Shown here in pieces: positions 53,014 to 63,422 of a stretch of DNA of 64,000 bases. How positions within the stretch are numbered: the first letter of the stretch is position 1; every line of letters begins with the position of its first letter. This stretch comes from Salipaludibacillus agaradhaerens (GTDB lineage: Bacteria; Bacillota; Bacilli; Bacillales; Salisediminibacteriaceae). The DNA lies in contig NZ_KV917378.1 of the NCBI RefSeq assembly GCF_002019735.1, positions 3,064,869 to 3,128,868 on the forward strand, given 5' to 3'. A program made the position numbers and the translations under genes. The notes beneath the pieces are model-generated. The model ran no database searches. It saw only the letters and a program-made list of their open reading frames with translations, and had not been told where the DNA came from.

Positions 53014-54219
53014 ATGGAAACGACCATTAAAATAAATATGCGTTTTTCAAAAAAGTATCGAGCTGGGTATCCACTGTTACTTAAAGAAGCAGTTGTTAAC
53101 CCAAACAAACTCGTTGAAGAAGGACAAATTCTAAATGTTATTGACGAAGAAGGAACATTTATTGGGAGAGGTTATTATGGCTTGCAAAATAAAGGACTTG
53201 GCTGGATTCTCACCGATAAAAAAGATGAAGCTGTTGATGAAGGGCTATTCCGACGTAAATTGATCAAGGCATTTGGAAGGAGGCGTCCGTTTTTTGAAGA
53301 CGAGCGTACTACTGCTTTTCGTCTCTTTAACGGAGAAGGGGATGGTATTGGCGGATTGACAATTGATTATTTTGACGGCTACTATTTGATAAATTGGTAC
53401 AGTGAAGGAATATACCGCTTTAAAAAGACGATTATAGAGGCTCTCGCGTCACATTCTGCCTATCGGGGGATCTACGAGAAGAAGCGATTTGCTACCGATG
53501 GTAAATATGTAGAAGACGATGATTTTATTATGGGGGAACGGGGAGAGTTTCCACTTATCGTGAAAGAGAACGATGTGAACATTGCTGTCTATTTAAATGA
53601 AGGTGCAATGGTCGGGGTGTTCATGGATCAGCGACACGTTCGTGAAGCTCTGTTTAATAAATATGCAAAGGGAAGAACAGTCCTTAATACGTTTTCATAT
53701 ACAGGTGTGTTTTCAGTATTTGCTGCGTTAGGCGGTGCTGAAAAAACCACAAGTGTCGATTTAGCGAATCGGAGTCGGGAGAAAACGATTGAACAGTTTA
53801 GTATTAATAAAGTAGATCCAGCCAATCAGCACATTATCGTTGAGGATGTGTTCGCCTTTTTCAAACGGGCGGAGAAGCGGGGCGATCGTTATGGACTTGT
53901 TATTTTAGACCCGCCTAGCTTTGCCAGATCTAAAAAATATACATTTAGCGCTGCAAAAGACTATTTAGGATTATTACAGCAAGCCATTCGCCTCACTGAA
54001 GAAAATGGCATTATAGTTGCTTCTATGAACCATGCTGGTGTGAGTCGAAAAAAATTTCGTAGAGTTATCGACCAATCATTTAGAGAAGAAGGGGTAGGCT
54101 ATAAAATTTTAGAATCGCATAGTCTTCCAGAAGATTATCGCATAAATCAAGACTATCCAGAGGGTAATTATTTAAAAGTCGCTATCATTAATCGACTGGG
54201 TCACTGGGAGGAAGAATAA
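53014..54219 (+). CDS. Class I rRNA large-subunit methyltransferase (RlmI/YwbD type)
   Basis: 401 aa from ATG 53014, with GGAGGG 7-8 nt upstream; an earlier in-frame ATG (52981) lacks a site. PUA-like domain about 1-75, middle domain, then a Rossmann methyltransferase fold: FMDQRHVREALF, SAM motif NTFSYTGVFSVFAALGGA, and motif IV LDPPSFARSKK. C-terminal LPEDYRINQDYPEGNYLK is typical. Related to m5C1962 methyltransferase RlmI of E. coli and YwbD of B. subtilis; the exact target base is inferred. Monocistronic, ending in a strong terminator. Confidence 0.88.
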   Translation: METTIKINMRFSKKYRAGYPLLLKEAVVNPNKLVEEGQILNVIDEEGTFIGRGYYGLQNKGLGWILTDKKDEAVDEGLFRRKLIKAFGRRRPFFEDERTTAFRLFNGEGDGIGGLTIDYFDGYYLINWYSEGIYRFKKTIIEALASHSAYRGIYEKKRFATDGKYVEDDDFIMGERGEFPLIVKENDVNIAVYLNEGAMVGVFMDQRHVREALFNKYAKGRTVLNTFSYTGVFSVFAALGGAEKTTSVDLANRSREKTIEQFSINKVDPANQHIIVEDVFAFFKRAEKRGDRYGLVILDPPSFARSKKYTFSAAKDYLGLLQQAIRLTEENGIIVASMNHAGVSRKKFRRVIDQSFREEGVGYKILESHSLPEDYRINQDYPEGNYLKVAIINRLGHWEEE

Positions 54220-54267
54220 GTTTCATGCGGGTTTGACAGCATGATGTTAATATGAGATCTACCACCA

Positions 54268-54307
54268 AAAAACCTAGCTGAGGCAATTTTGCCCGTGCTA
54301 GGTTTTT
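54268..54307. terminator. Bidirectional terminator
   Basis: AAAAACCTAGC (54268-54278) pairs perfectly with GCTAGGTTTTT (54297-54307); inner GGCAA/TTGCC stem. Serves the methyltransferase and the convergent chemoreceptor operon. Confidence 0.9.
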
Positions 54308-54324
54308 GAAGGTGTTCAATGCTA

Positions 54325-56019
54325 TTATTTGTTCTCTGTATTGAACTTTTGAACCGAATGTTGTAATTGTTCAGCCATTTTAGACAATGATTCAGACGCA
54401 CTAGCCACTTCTTCCATAATAGCGGTTTGTTCTTCGCTCGTTGCAGAAACGCTTTGAATACTACTGGAAACGTCGTTGGATATCTCTGTTAATTCAGAAA
54501 TGGTTTTAACGTTAACGGAAATAGCTTCGTCCATCATCGCCAATGCTTCTTTAATGCTATTAACTCTGTTAGAGGAATCGATCGCTGTTTTTTCAATTCT
54601 TTCAAACGATTCATTAGCTTGATTAACAGCTTCAGTACCTTCCTTCACAGCTTGATACCCTTCAGTCATAGTTTCAACAGAAGCGATAGCTTGATTTTGT
54701 ACTTGTTCGATTTTTTCTTTAATCTGATTAGCGGCAGTTCCAGATTCTTCAGCTAATTTTCGTACTTCATCAGCTACGACAGCAAAGCCTTTCCCATTTT
54801 CTCCTGCTCGAGCTGCTTCAATTGAGGCGTTAAGAGCTAAGAGGTTCGTCTGGTCGGCAATACTAGTAATGATCGTTACAATTTCACCAATTGCACGCGA
54901 CTCTTCTTGCAGCTTTGAGACAACATCTGCAGATTGGCTAACATGCTCGTTAATCGCCGTCATATGGGTTATCGCTTGATCAATAGAAGTAGCGCCTTCT
55001 TTAGCAGCATGGGCCGTTTCTTCTGACATTTGAGCTGTGGTTGCCGCTTCATTGGCTACTTCGCCCATCTCAACAGACAAAGCTTTACAATAATCATTTA
55101 AGCCTTCCATACGTTCTTGTTGATCCCCTGATGAGGATGCGATCATTTGAATCGTTTCACTTACATGGGAGATGGATTCACTCGTCTGCTCGGAACTCGC
55201 AGAAAGTTCTTCCGATGTGGCAGCCACTTGGGTTGCTTTATCCCCAACTTGGGAAATCATCATACGTAAGTCACGAACCATTTTATTAAAATGTTCCGAT
55301 AGCTGGCCTAACTCGTCTTTAGACGTGACGTCAATATCCTCAATGTTTAAGTTGCCTTGTGCCACCTTTTCTGCATGGTCTGCCAGTGCTGTAACAGGTA
55401 GGCTGATTTTACGAGTAATGACAATAGAAATCACGATAGAGGCGATAATCATACCGCCAGCTAGGATGAGAGATATGATAATTCCCCGGGTACTAGCTGC
55501 ACTCACAAATGAGGCATCACGATCTAATCCAAAAATGGCCTCCGTTCCTTCAACTGGTGAGAAATAAGATTTAAATGTTCCGAATTCATCTTCATAGATC
55601 TCACTTATAGCATCCGTTCCTCCCATAGCTGTGTGCATATCATCAGAGAAGGTGTAGGTCTCCATCGTCTCATCGTATTGGCTTAAGGCAATGATATACT
55701 CTTCATTACCTGATTGACCCAATACGTAAGCATTTGCTACACCTGAAGACTCTTGGAAACTGTTAACCTCACTCTGAAGTTCTGCAAGGGCATTGCTGTC
55801 ACCTTCATGAGCCGCTTGGACTAATTGACTGTCAATACTATCGCTCATCAGGCTCATATTCACTGTCAAGGCGTCTTCAAAGCTAGGAATCACATAATCA
55901 TCAATTAACTGGCTGGAAAAGTAATATATGACACTGCTAAAGATGAGAGCAAAGAGAATCATAGGTCCCATAATACCAAGAAGAAACTTTTTAAATAACG
56001 ATGATGAAACGTTTAACAT
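54325..56019 (-). CDS. Methyl-accepting chemotaxis protein
   Basis: 564 aa. Helix 1 about 12-34, extracellular sensor about 35-180, helix 2 about 181-205, HAMP about 206-258 ([20 protein letters not shown]), then the long antiparallel coiled-coil signalling domain. The hairpin tip that binds CheA/CheW is intact: [20 protein letters not shown], then [20 protein letters not shown]. The start lies inside the 3' end of the PLP decarboxylase gene (7-nt overlap), so the two are co-translated. The operon is downstream of a c-di-GMP riboswitch. The ligand is unknown; an amino acid or amine linked to the decarboxylase is a natural guess. Confidence 0.92.
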   Translation of the reverse strand: MLNVSSSLFKKFLLGIMGPMILFALIFSSVIYYFSSQLIDDYVIPSFEDALTVNMSLMSDSIDSQLVQAAHEGDSNALAELQSEVNSFQESSGVANAYVLGQSGNEEYIIALSQYDETMETYTFSDDMHTAMGGTDAISEIYEDEFGTFKSYFSPVEGTEAIFGLDRDASFVSAASTRGIIISLILAGGMIIASIVISIVITRKISLPVTALADHAEKVAQGNLNIEDIDVTSKDELGQLSEHFNKMVRDLRMMISQVGDKATQVAATSEELSASSEQTSESISHVSETIQMIASSSGDQQERMEGLNDYCKALSVEMGEVANEAATTAQMSEETAHAAKEGATSIDQAITHMTAINEHVSQSADVVSKLQEESRAIGEIVTIITSIADQTNLLALNASIEAARAGENGKGFAVVADEVRKLAEESGTAANQIKEKIEQVQNQAIASVETMTEGYQAVKEGTEAVNQANESFERIEKTAIDSSNRVNSIKEALAMMDEAISVNVKTISELTEISNDVSSSIQSVSATSEEQTAIMEEVASASESLSKMAEQLQHSVQKFNTENK

Positions 56020-57671
56020 GAGAACGTTACCTCACTTTCTGTTGATTTAGTTGCTTCTACCGCTTCTTGTATAAAGGTGATCACGTCAGGAATGTGATCT
56101 GTTTCCGTATAAGGTGAGATCGTAAAAAACTTAGAGACGTAAACCGGCTGCAATTCCCCATCATTTTTACATGGGACAAGATCAAATTTCTTTGTGTCAC
56201 CTAGGAAAATACGGGCTCTATGGGCACCGAAATATTCGAAGAGAGCTTCATTTCTTTTATTTGTTTCCATTATTTGTTCTTTCGTTAACTGGCCCTCTAC
56301 TTCCATTTCCCAATTGTTAGTCTTGCTATACAGCCTAAAGGCTGTCACAGGACCGGGGTTTAATGGATTCGTGACACATAACTCAGGTAAAGTTGCTTGA
56401 AGCTTTTCTCGAAAAACAAGATTGACTCTTACATAGTTAGCCAACAGTATTTGATAACCTTCTACCCCGAAAAGTTGTAACGCTGCCATAATGGCAATGG
56501 AGCTGGCCATTCGTGAGCATTCTAATGTGTAGCTTGTGTGATAGTCACCGTAACCTCTGTCACCGACATATGGTGATTCGGCAGCATCTAAATCAATTAA
56601 TGACAAATCTTCTTTGTTTTTCACTAAGAAAAGACTGGTTGCATAAGGTGTTTGACCGAGCTTTTGGAAATCAAAACATAAGCTGTCAGCTAAGTGTAAA
56701 TGCTGCATTTTAGAGGTGATTATCTGCAATCCAGTAAGCACCTTTTCTTCAAAGTTTAACGGATTTACCTTAAAATCGTACGCGTTAAAAAAGGCATAGA
56801 ATCCTCCGAGAGCTGAGTCAGCATGAATATGAACAGGAGGTAAGCCATGCATATCTGTAAGGGCATTTGTCGTATCTTTGATTGCCTGAATATTGTCAAT
56901 ACCAAAGTTATCAGTTGTACCAGTTGTAGCCACAACGTAAACAGGTTTACCTCCTTCTTCAATCACTTTTGCCATTTTAGAGGCAAGATCTTGTTCGTCC
57001 ATGGCGTGATCTCGCTTTGTACGAACCTTAATCACATGGCTTCGTCCAATACCAGTGGCTTCAGCTGATTTAATTAAACTATAATGGGCTTGCTCAGAGG
57101 AGAACACATACAGATTATCAGGAACACCGTGCTCCACTGCATCAGGACAATGTTTTGCAATAGCAAGGCGGAGTCCCGTAAAGACAGCTCCTTGTCCACC
57201 CCATGTTGTATATCCCCAGCTCTCATTGACATCAAAGCCAGCAATACGTGACATCATGGCAATGACTTTCGTTTCTGCCTCCGCACCGGCCGGACCATAA
57301 ACATCCCATAAATTATTCCCATTCAATAGGGAGGCTGTTAGTTGACCTATGAGTCCGGGAATACTTGCCATCGGAAGGACATTCGTCAAAAAGTATCGGG
57401 AATGATAGGGGTGCCCTGTCATTAAGCTTGTCATACTGTCTACTAAGTGAGACAGACTTTCACCCTGTAGGGGGACTTCAGCTGTTTGGATGAGCTGCTG
57501 ATAAAAATTTGTTTCACGCTGTTTCTCATGTCCTAAACTAGCGTAATCTGGACGCTTCATCCCATCCATTTTTTCTAGAAGAGTGGTAATTAATTGCAGG
57601 AAATTCTCTCTGCTTTCACGATTGCCATCTTCACTAGGGAAAAGCTTTTGCACGTCATTAAGTGATTTCAT
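56013..57671 (-). CDS. Group II PLP-dependent decarboxylase
   Basis: 552 aa. Fold type I PLP enzyme of the glutamate/aspartate/aromatic decarboxylase group: [19 protein letters not shown] (cofactor phosphate region), [43 protein letters not shown] with the Asp that contacts the pyridine nitrogen, and the probable Schiff-base Lys in [17 protein letters not shown]. Removes CO2 from an amino acid; the substrate is not clear. Such enzymes consume protons and can help in acid response or make signalling amines. First gene after the c-di-GMP riboswitch, coupled to a chemoreceptor. The start ATG 57671 follows GGAGGTTACTGA. Confidence 0.85.
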   Translation of the reverse strand: MKSLNDVQKLFPSEDGNRESRENFLQLITTLLEKMDGMKRPDYASLGHEKQRETNFYQQLIQTAEVPLQGESLSHLVDSMTSLMTGHPYHSRYFLTNVLPMASIPGLIGQLTASLLNGNNLWDVYGPAGAEAETKVIAMMSRIAGFDVNESWGYTTWGGQGAVFTGLRLAIAKHCPDAVEHGVPDNLYVFSSEQAHYSLIKSAEATGIGRSHVIKVRTKRDHAMDEQDLASKMAKVIEEGGKPVYVVATTGTTDNFGIDNIQAIKDTTNALTDMHGLPPVHIHADSALGGFYAFFNAYDFKVNPLNFEEKVLTGLQIITSKMQHLHLADSLCFDFQKLGQTPYATSLFLVKNKEDLSLIDLDAAESPYVGDRGYGDYHTSYTLECSRMASSIAIMAALQLFGVEGYQILLANYVRVNLVFREKLQATLPELCVTNPLNPGPVTAFRLYSKTNNWEMEVEGQLTKEQIMETNKRNEALFEYFGAHRARIFLGDTKKFDLVPCKNDGELQPVYVSKFFTISPYTETDHIPDVITFIQEAVEATKSTESEVTFSC

Positions 57672-57699
57672 TCAGTAACCTCCAATCATATTTTTAAAC

Positions 57700-57845
57700 A
57701 TAAAAAAATCCCCACTTTAATAATGGGGGTCCGGTAACATACGTAAAACGCTAATATGTTAAGCAACTCAGCCATCTTAACTTTTTAAAAGCGTTAGACC
57801 TGGAGCTTTGCGTCCCTGTTTTTCAACAGGTTTGCCCATTATTAT
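57700..57845 (-). ncRNA. Cyclic di-GMP-I (GEMM) riboswitch with terminator
   Basis: Read on the minus strand from 57845. The conserved core GGGCAAACC is followed by stem CCTGTT-GAAA-AACAGG with a GAAA tetraloop, then GACGCAAAGC, the CCAGG and CTAA segments, and the second arm with AAGATGGCTGAGTTGCTT. This is the c-di-GMP-I aptamer. The expression platform is an intrinsic terminator, CCCCATTATTAAAGTGGGG followed by seven T (57728-57702), 31 nt before the decarboxylase ATG. It should make read-through into the decarboxylase-chemoreceptor operon depend on c-di-GMP; the direction (on or off) cannot be decided by eye. Confidence 0.88.
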
Positions 57846-58228
57846 TGTGTTATATTGAACATAATTAAAAGTATCACAATAGGACTAAAGTAATCAATAC
57901 ATTTACACATTTGTCACAAAATATGCCATTAAATGCTTGTAAGTCCTATCTTTAGGTCATGGATAATTAGTGAATGATTAGGCCTTTCAGAGGGGATGGC
58001 TACAAAAAAGAAATAAATGAAATTACGCAACGAGTGAAAAGTAAGGTCATCCATAGATATCCAGTCTTATTTATGATATAACGAATAATAGACATGTTAT
58101 TTAAACAGATTAGTTACTTTTGTCGACTGCTCAGTCGTATCGATGTTAATAAAGTGGCTCTAAAAATGTAGACTATTTTAAAGATGGTAATCATGAACAG
58201 AACTTTTGTGATAGAAAGGTGTAGAGAC
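57846..58228. other. Divergent promoter region (riboswitch operon / glnS)
   Basis: 383 bp, AT-rich. One short dyad ACGACTG-type (CGACTG 58124-58129, CAGTCG 58132-58137) lies about 90 bp before glnS and could be an operator. No T-box element was recognised. Confidence 0.4.
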
Positions 58229-59878
58229 ATGAGTGAAAATGTAAATAATTCATCACATTTCATTAAGTATATTGTGCAAGAGGACTTGGATGAAGGAACC
58301 TACGAGCATGTAGTGACACGGTTCCCACCAGAACCAAATGGCTATTTGCACATCGGTCACGCCAAATCAATCGTCTTAAACTTTGAGTTGGCAGATGCTT
58401 TTAACGGCAAGACGAATCTTCGGTTTGACGATACAAATCCATTGAAAGAAGACCAAGAGTTTGTGGATGCCATTAAACAAGATATTCAGTGGCTTGGTTA
58501 TGAATGGGACGGTTTATTTTATGCGTCTAATTACTTTGAAGAGATGTATGAACGTGCCGTATTGCTCATTAAGAAAGGCCTCGCATATGTAGAAGATTTA
58601 ACACAGGAAGAAATCCGCCAGTATCGGGGTACCTTAACTGAGCCAGGTAAAGAAAGTGAGTCACGAAGCAGGAGTGTTGACGAAAACCTTGCACTTTTCG
58701 AAAAGATGAGAAAAGGTGAATTTGCCAATGGAGAAAAGGTGCTTCGGGCTAAAATAGACATGTCATCACCGAACATTAACTTGCGAGATCCTGTCATTTA
58801 CCGAATTTCTCATACTGAACATCATAATACCGGTGACAAGTGGTGTATTTATCCAATGTATTCCTATGCGCACCCACTTGAAGATGCCATTGAAGGTGTA
58901 ACACATTCCATTTGTACGTTAGAGTTTGAGGATCAGCGGCCATTGTATGACTGGGTAGTGGAACATACAGAAATAGAAGGTACGCCAAAGCAAATTGAAT
59001 TTGCTCGGTTGAATTTGACAAATACGGTCATGAGTAAGCGTAAATTGAAACAGCTCGTGGATGAAGGCTATGTGGATGGCTGGGACGATCCGCGAATGCC
59101 TACCCTGTCAGGCCTAAGACGCCGTGGATTTACCGCTGATTCTATTAAAACATTTTGCCGCGAGATCGGTGTAAGTAAAGCGGACAATCTTGTAGACGTA
59201 CGCATGCTAGAGCATTTTGTTCGTGAAGATTTAAAATTACAATCACCGCGCACGATGTCCGTTTTAAAACCCTTGAAAGTAGTCATTACGAACTATCCAG
59301 AAGGGGAAGTGGAGTGGTTGGATGCTGAGGTTAATCCTGAGAATGAAACGATGGGGACACGGCAAATTCCTTTTTCACGGGAAATTTATATTGAGCAAAG
59401 TGATTTTATGGAGAACCCGCCAAAAAAATACTTCCGCCTCTTTCCAGGTAATGAAGTGCGTTTAAAGCATGCTTACTTTATTAAATGTGAGCAAGTCATT
59501 AAAGACGAGGAAGGCAATGTCATTGAGCTTCGCTGTACGTATGACCCAGAGACGAAGAGCGGCAGTGGTTTTACAGGACGTAAAGTGAAAGGGACACTTC
59601 ATTGGGTTGAAGCAACTCATGCGAAAGAAGCCGAATTCCGCTTATATAATTCCTTAATTGATGATGAAAAAAGCGGTGACGACTTCCTTGATGCCGTTAA
59701 TCCTGAGTCATTGGACGTTGTCCATGGCTATGTAGAGCCGAACATGGCTGACGTCAAAGGGAATGATAAATTCCAATTTTTCCGTCACGGTTATTTTAAC
59801 GTTGATCCGAAAGATTCTCATGAAGATAAGCTTGTCTTCAACCGAATTGTTGAGTTAAAAAGTTCATTTAAGTTATAA
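58229..59878 (+). CDS. glnS: Glutaminyl-tRNA synthetase
   Basis: 549 aa from ATG 58229 (AAAGGTG site); an in-frame ATG at 58184 lacks one. Class I synthetase: HIGH motif in [16 protein letters not shown] (residues 41-44), KMSKS-type loop [11 protein letters not shown], the GlnRS-specific [35 protein letters not shown], and two C-terminal beta-barrels of the GlnRS anticodon-binding type ([16 protein letters not shown]). The features favour GlnRS rather than non-discriminating GluRS. Most Bacillaceae make Gln-tRNA through GatCAB and lack this gene, so its presence suggests lateral gain. Transcribed alone. Confidence 0.93.
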   Translation: MSENVNNSSHFIKYIVQEDLDEGTYEHVVTRFPPEPNGYLHIGHAKSIVLNFELADAFNGKTNLRFDDTNPLKEDQEFVDAIKQDIQWLGYEWDGLFYASNYFEEMYERAVLLIKKGLAYVEDLTQEEIRQYRGTLTEPGKESESRSRSVDENLALFEKMRKGEFANGEKVLRAKIDMSSPNINLRDPVIYRISHTEHHNTGDKWCIYPMYSYAHPLEDAIEGVTHSICTLEFEDQRPLYDWVVEHTEIEGTPKQIEFARLNLTNTVMSKRKLKQLVDEGYVDGWDDPRMPTLSGLRRRGFTADSIKTFCREIGVSKADNLVDVRMLEHFVREDLKLQSPRTMSVLKPLKVVITNYPEGEVEWLDAEVNPENETMGTRQIPFSREIYIEQSDFMENPPKKYFRLFPGNEVRLKHAYFIKCEQVIKDEEGNVIELRCTYDPETKSGSGFTGRKVKGTLHWVEATHAKEAEFRLYNSLIDDEKSGDDFLDAVNPESLDVVHGYVEPNMADVKGNDKFQFFRHGYFNVDPKDSHEDKLVFNRIVELKSSFKL

Positions 59879-59959
59879 GCGGAGCAAAATAAGGGCAGAT
59901 AACAAAAGCTTGTAGCTAGCGAACTGTGTACAGACAAAAAATAAAGAAAACACTTGGGC

Positions 59960-60009
59960 AGGAGATTATTTCTTCTGTCCCTTCGATTTGAGTGGTCATC
60001 TCCTCTTTT
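59960..60009 (+). terminator. Weak terminator after glnS
   Basis: AGGAGAT (59960-59966) pairs with ATCTCCT (59998-60004), followed by CTTTT. The 31-nt loop makes this a modest candidate. Confidence 0.45.
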
Positions 60010-60061
60010 AGCATGATGCCTTATAAGCCGGCACGTTTAATTCCCCCAAGTGACGCCACGC

Positions 60062-60128
60062 AAAAAGCGTCTCCCCCACATGTTGATAATAGGTTATCAA
60101 CAAGCAAATGTTAAAAAGGGGGAGACGC
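60062..60128 (-). terminator. Large compound hairpin, terminator of the PfpI-like gene
   Basis: GCGTCTCCCCC (60067-60077) pairs perfectly with GGGGGAGACGC (60118-60128), enclosing a second perfect stem TGTTGATAA (60081-60089) and TTATCAACA (60094-60102). On the minus strand it ends in TTTTTG, right after the stop of the gene at 60154. Confidence 0.8.
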
Positions 60129-60153
60129 CTATATCACTTACCGAAACTTACAT

Positions 60154-60816
60154 TTAGTTTCTTAATGCTTCAACCACTTTATCGGCCGTGCTTTGACTGG
60201 ACATTGGGTTTTGACCAGTAATAAGCTGACCGTCATGCACTGAATAATCGCTCCATTTATCGCCACGGACAAATTTGCCGCCACGGGCTTTTAACTCTGA
60301 TTCAAGTAAGAAAGGAACGGCATCATCTAATTGCATTTCCCGTTCTTCCTCATCCGTAAAGGCCGTTATTTTTTTCCCTTGGACGAGAGGGGTGCCATCT
60401 TTGTACGTAACATTTACAAACGCACTCGGTCCATGACAAACCGATGCAAGAATCGTCCCGTCTTCTGCGTGTTCTTGCAGGAGTCTTTTCAGCATTTCAT
60501 TTTCAGGAAAATCAAAAACGGTGCCGTGACCACCAGGTATAAAGACGGCATCGAACCCAGAGATATGTTTATCTGATAACTTCTCTGTATTAGTAAGCTT
60601 TGATTGTGCTTCTTGCCATTCAAATTTTTCCTCATCAGGCAGACTGTTCGGGTCAAGGGGGACTTGCCCACCCTCAATGCTTGTAACCGTGACATCAAAG
60701 CCGTGTTTAACAAATGTGGCATAAGGTGCGGCATATTCTTCTAACCAAAGGCCAGTGGCTTGGTCATTTATTGTTGAATGACTCGTTAACACCATCAATA
60801 TCTTCTTAGTCATCAT
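60154..60816 (-). CDS. DJ-1/PfpI superfamily protein (Hsp31-like)
   Basis: 220 aa. The ATG follows AAGGAGGCTA. Nucleophile elbow ILASVCHGPSAFVNV with the reactive Cys, acid residue in LWLEEYAAPYATFVKHG, and FIPGGHGTVFDFPEN. Matches the type-1 glutamine-amidotransferase-like proteins of the Hsp31/glyoxalase III branch, which repair or detoxify glyoxal adducts or act as chaperones. Annotated as intracellular protease in older databases, which is not supported by the motif alone. Monocistronic. Confidence 0.87.
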   Translation of the reverse strand: MMTKKILMVLTSHSTINDQATGLWLEEYAAPYATFVKHGFDVTVTSIEGGQVPLDPNSLPDEEKFEWQEAQSKLTNTEKLSDKHISGFDAVFIPGGHGTVFDFPENEMLKRLLQEHAEDGTILASVCHGPSAFVNVTYKDGTPLVQGKKITAFTDEEEREMQLDDAVPFLLESELKARGGKFVRGDKWSDYSVHDGQLITGQNPMSSQSTADKVVEALRN

Positions 60817-60905
60817 TAGCCTCCTTAAAAAGTTTCTCCTAATCTATTCCCATATGTACAAACAGACTAAACCTGTGTAAAGAGTTCAGATGGGGAGCGG
60901 TGTTA

Positions 60906-61259
60906 TTAATAGCATTTGTTATAAGCTTTTAGCGCTGTTAGCATGTCTTTTTCATGTGTGTCGGTGGTAAGTTTGATCCCATAAATAAAGGCATTTTTAT
61001 CACGTTTTTTCCAAAGAGGACGCCCCTGTACGGTTAGGAAGCAGTGTGCAATAGTGAATGTGAATGTCACTTCTAACTGTTTATTAACAGGAAGGTCAAG
61101 AGGCGCTTTTAAGCGTAGACCACCTAAACTGGCATTTAGAATCGTCCCTTTAGCTTGAGAAGAGCGATAGGGTTTCCCATTCAATGAACTTATAAAGAAA
61201 GTTGTATCAAGCGGGTGTCTAAATTCACATCGCATCGCTTCTTGTCGTTTATACCTCAT
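60906..61259 (-). CDS. Stand-alone PilZ domain c-di-GMP receptor
   Basis: 117 aa. The ATG follows AAAGGGG. The c-di-GMP signature is complete: R10-x-x-x-R14 (RCEFR) and N42-x-S-x-x-G47 (NASLGGLRL), followed by the beta-barrel core with GRPLWKKRDKNAFIYGIKL. No YcgR N-domain or other output domain, so it acts by contact with a partner. With GGDEF proteins and a c-di-GMP riboswitch nearby it is a likely effector of the same signal; its partner cannot be read from context. Confidence 0.87.
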   Translation of the reverse strand: MRYKRQEAMRCEFRHPLDTTFFISSLNGKPYRSSQAKGTILNASLGGLRLKAPLDLPVNKQLEVTFTFTIAHCFLTVQGRPLWKKRDKNAFIYGIKLTTDTHEKDMLTALKAYNKCY

Positions 61260-61426
61260 GAGGCACCCCTTTCGAAATGTTTAATGACAATCACATGAAA
61301 AGGCGAAAAGGAATGTTATACCTTCTTTACCCTAGTGATCATCAATTTAATCATATCTCATCACATGCACTCACATGAGGTAACAGGAAGCAGTTTGGTG
61401 TTTTCCCCTTTAACTTTAATGTACAT

Positions 61427-62959
61427 TTATTCGGGTAATGGTTTTAATGGTTCGTTAGCAGGACCTTCAATAACATGACCATTAACGTCATACCTAGAGC
61501 CGTGGCAAGGGCAATCCCATGTTCGATCACCGTTGTTCCAATGCACCTCACACCCTAAGTGTGTGCAAGTCGTATCAACGACGTGCATGTCCCCATTTTT
61601 GTCACGATAAGCACCAGCCCGTCTCCCGTTAACTGAAACAATTCCTCCTTCCCCAACACCAATATCGTCAATTTTTTTCGGTGCAGGCTTTAGCTTATCC
61701 GTAAAGAAACGCATCGTGGCATCAGAATTATGTTTTAAGAAATGTTTTAAGCTCGGATTAATTAAGAATCTGTTAGGGTCGAATAAGGCCATTTCCTCCG
61801 TTTCATTACCCACTACGTAATTTTTAAGCATAATAGCGGCAGCAGTCCCGCTTGTCATCCCCCATTTTCGATATCCAGTGGCCACAAAGGTGTTTGGTTC
61901 ATTGTCCGTGAGAACACCTACATAAGGAATATTATCCAATGTGTATAAGTCTTGTGCTGACCAGCGATAGGGAAATTCCGTGGCGCTAAAAACATGCTCC
62001 GCATAGGATTGAAGTGCCTTATAGTGGTCAAATTGATCCTTACCTTGCCCCGTTTTATGGCTTTCTCCACCGATAAGTAAATAATTATCTCCATCAATAG
62101 TAGCGGAACGAATTGAACGTTTTGGAAGGGCGGTGTCGACACTTAAATACATGCCTTGAATGTTAGGAGCTTTAGCGGCAATAACATAAGAGCGCTCAGC
62201 GTGCATTTTCGTAAAATAATAGTTATTAGCATCGTAAAATGGAAAGTGAGTACATGACAAAACGAAATCGCTAATCAGGTAATTACCTTGTCGCGTTTCC
62301 AATACGGGACGATCTCCTTCTACCATGCCGGTTATTGTCGTGTTTTCATATACTCTTCCACCACGTTTTTTAAATGCCTCCAACAAAAAAGTTAAGTAGT
62401 GTAAAGGATGAAACTGGGCTTGCCCCATCATAGCTAAAGCTGTCTGTACAGGTTCATTGAAAGGAACCTCAGAGAGTCTCTCATGAGGAATTCCTAATGC
62501 TTCATAGGCTTTTATTTCCTTTTGGAGTGCGGTGGCACCTTGAGAGGAGGTGGCATAAAGAACAGCATCTTGCGTCTCAAAACCACAGTCTATCTTATGA
62601 GTGCGTACAATCGTTTCAATAAATTTTTTTGCCTCCTCATTTACGTTATAATAGGTGCGTGCTTTGTCAATGCTCGTATGTTTAATGAGTTCATGATAAA
62701 ACAAGTCGTGCTGTGCTGTAATCTTTGCTGTGGTGTGTCCAGTTGTACCATGCAAGACTTTATCTGCATCAAGTAAAATCACATCAAACCCCTCGTGGAC
62801 AAGTAAATAGGCAGCAGTTATCCCGGTAATACCGGCACCTACAACGACAACGTCGGCTTCCACGTTTTCTTGTAATGGTTCAGTATTAGAAAAAGAAGTA
62901 GATGCAATCCAGTATGATGAAGGGTCCTCAGGTAACTGAGATAAATGGTCATTAGTCAT
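61427..62959 (-). CDS. FAD-dependent oxidoreductase with C-terminal Rieske domain
   Basis: 510 aa. DAO-type FAD domain about 30-400: [18 protein letters not shown], a [11 protein letters not shown] segment, and [19 protein letters not shown] near the FAD ring. A Rieske [2Fe-2S] domain fills about 420-510 with the cluster boxes CTHLGC and CPCHGSRYD. Domain order and size match YhfW of B. subtilis. Probably an amine or betaine-type oxidoreductase fed by an Fe-S cluster; the substrate is not known. The ATG follows GGGAAGGCCA. Monocistronic. Confidence 0.9.
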   Translation of the reverse strand: MTNDHLSQLPEDPSSYWIASTSFSNTEPLQENVEADVVVVGAGITGITAAYLLVHEGFDVILLDADKVLHGTTGHTTAKITAQHDLFYHELIKHTSIDKARTYYNVNEEAKKFIETIVRTHKIDCGFETQDAVLYATSSQGATALQKEIKAYEALGIPHERLSEVPFNEPVQTALAMMGQAQFHPLHYLTFLLEAFKKRGGRVYENTTITGMVEGDRPVLETRQGNYLISDFVLSCTHFPFYDANNYYFTKMHAERSYVIAAKAPNIQGMYLSVDTALPKRSIRSATIDGDNYLLIGGESHKTGQGKDQFDHYKALQSYAEHVFSATEFPYRWSAQDLYTLDNIPYVGVLTDNEPNTFVATGYRKWGMTSGTAAAIMLKNYVVGNETEEMALFDPNRFLINPSLKHFLKHNSDATMRFFTDKLKPAPKKIDDIGVGEGGIVSVNGRRAGAYRDKNGDMHVVDTTCTHLGCEVHWNNGDRTWDCPCHGSRYDVNGHVIEGPANEPLKPLPE

Positions 62960-63422
62960 TGGCCTTCCCTGCTTTCTGTCCGTTTTTATTATTAGTCTCT
63001 GATGCTAGGCGTGACTCTATTCTTAGAAATGAAGAATTTTATTTGTGACATAACATTGTATGCCACAAATAAGGGGCAGTAGTGCAAATTGACTTCCATT
63101 AAAATAGTTAGTTGAAGTAGCTAGAGGACTCAAGACACTTAGCAAGATGATAAGGTAAATTAGGGGAAATGTAGGTGGCAAGTGACAACTATTAAGAGGC
63201 TCTAAAAACGAAGCAAAAATCTCGACATGAGATTAAAACATGTTATAATCTAGTAAACGATTTCAGTAAATTGTAAATACGTTGTTCAATGCCTTGTTAA
63301 TATAAGCCGTAGTAAACAAGAGAGTGCCATGAATAAGCGATAAATAGTGTCCATTTTGATGGCAGTCGGTGTTAATAGCGGTTGATTTTATCCAAAAACT
63401 GAGTAATAAAGAAGGTGCACCG
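62960..63422. other. Intergenic region before coaA
   Basis: 463 bp between divergent genes. Contains a perfect 9-bp dyad TTATTTGTG (63039-63047) and CACAAATAA (63064-63072), which may be an operator or weak hairpin, and the coaA promoter. No ORF was seen. Confidence 0.5.
63222..63249 (+). promoter_or_regulatory. Candidate promoter of coaA
   Basis: TCGACA (63222-63227), 16-nt spacer, TATAAT (63244-63249). Gives a leader of about 165 nt. Confidence 0.55.

Noticed and set aside
55172-55567. 131-codon plus-strand ORF inside the chemoreceptor gene
   Set aside because: Antisense shadow; the HAMP and sensor coding sequence on the minus strand is clear.
57846-58228. T-box before glnS
   Set aside because: No T-box core sequence and no antiterminator/terminator pair.
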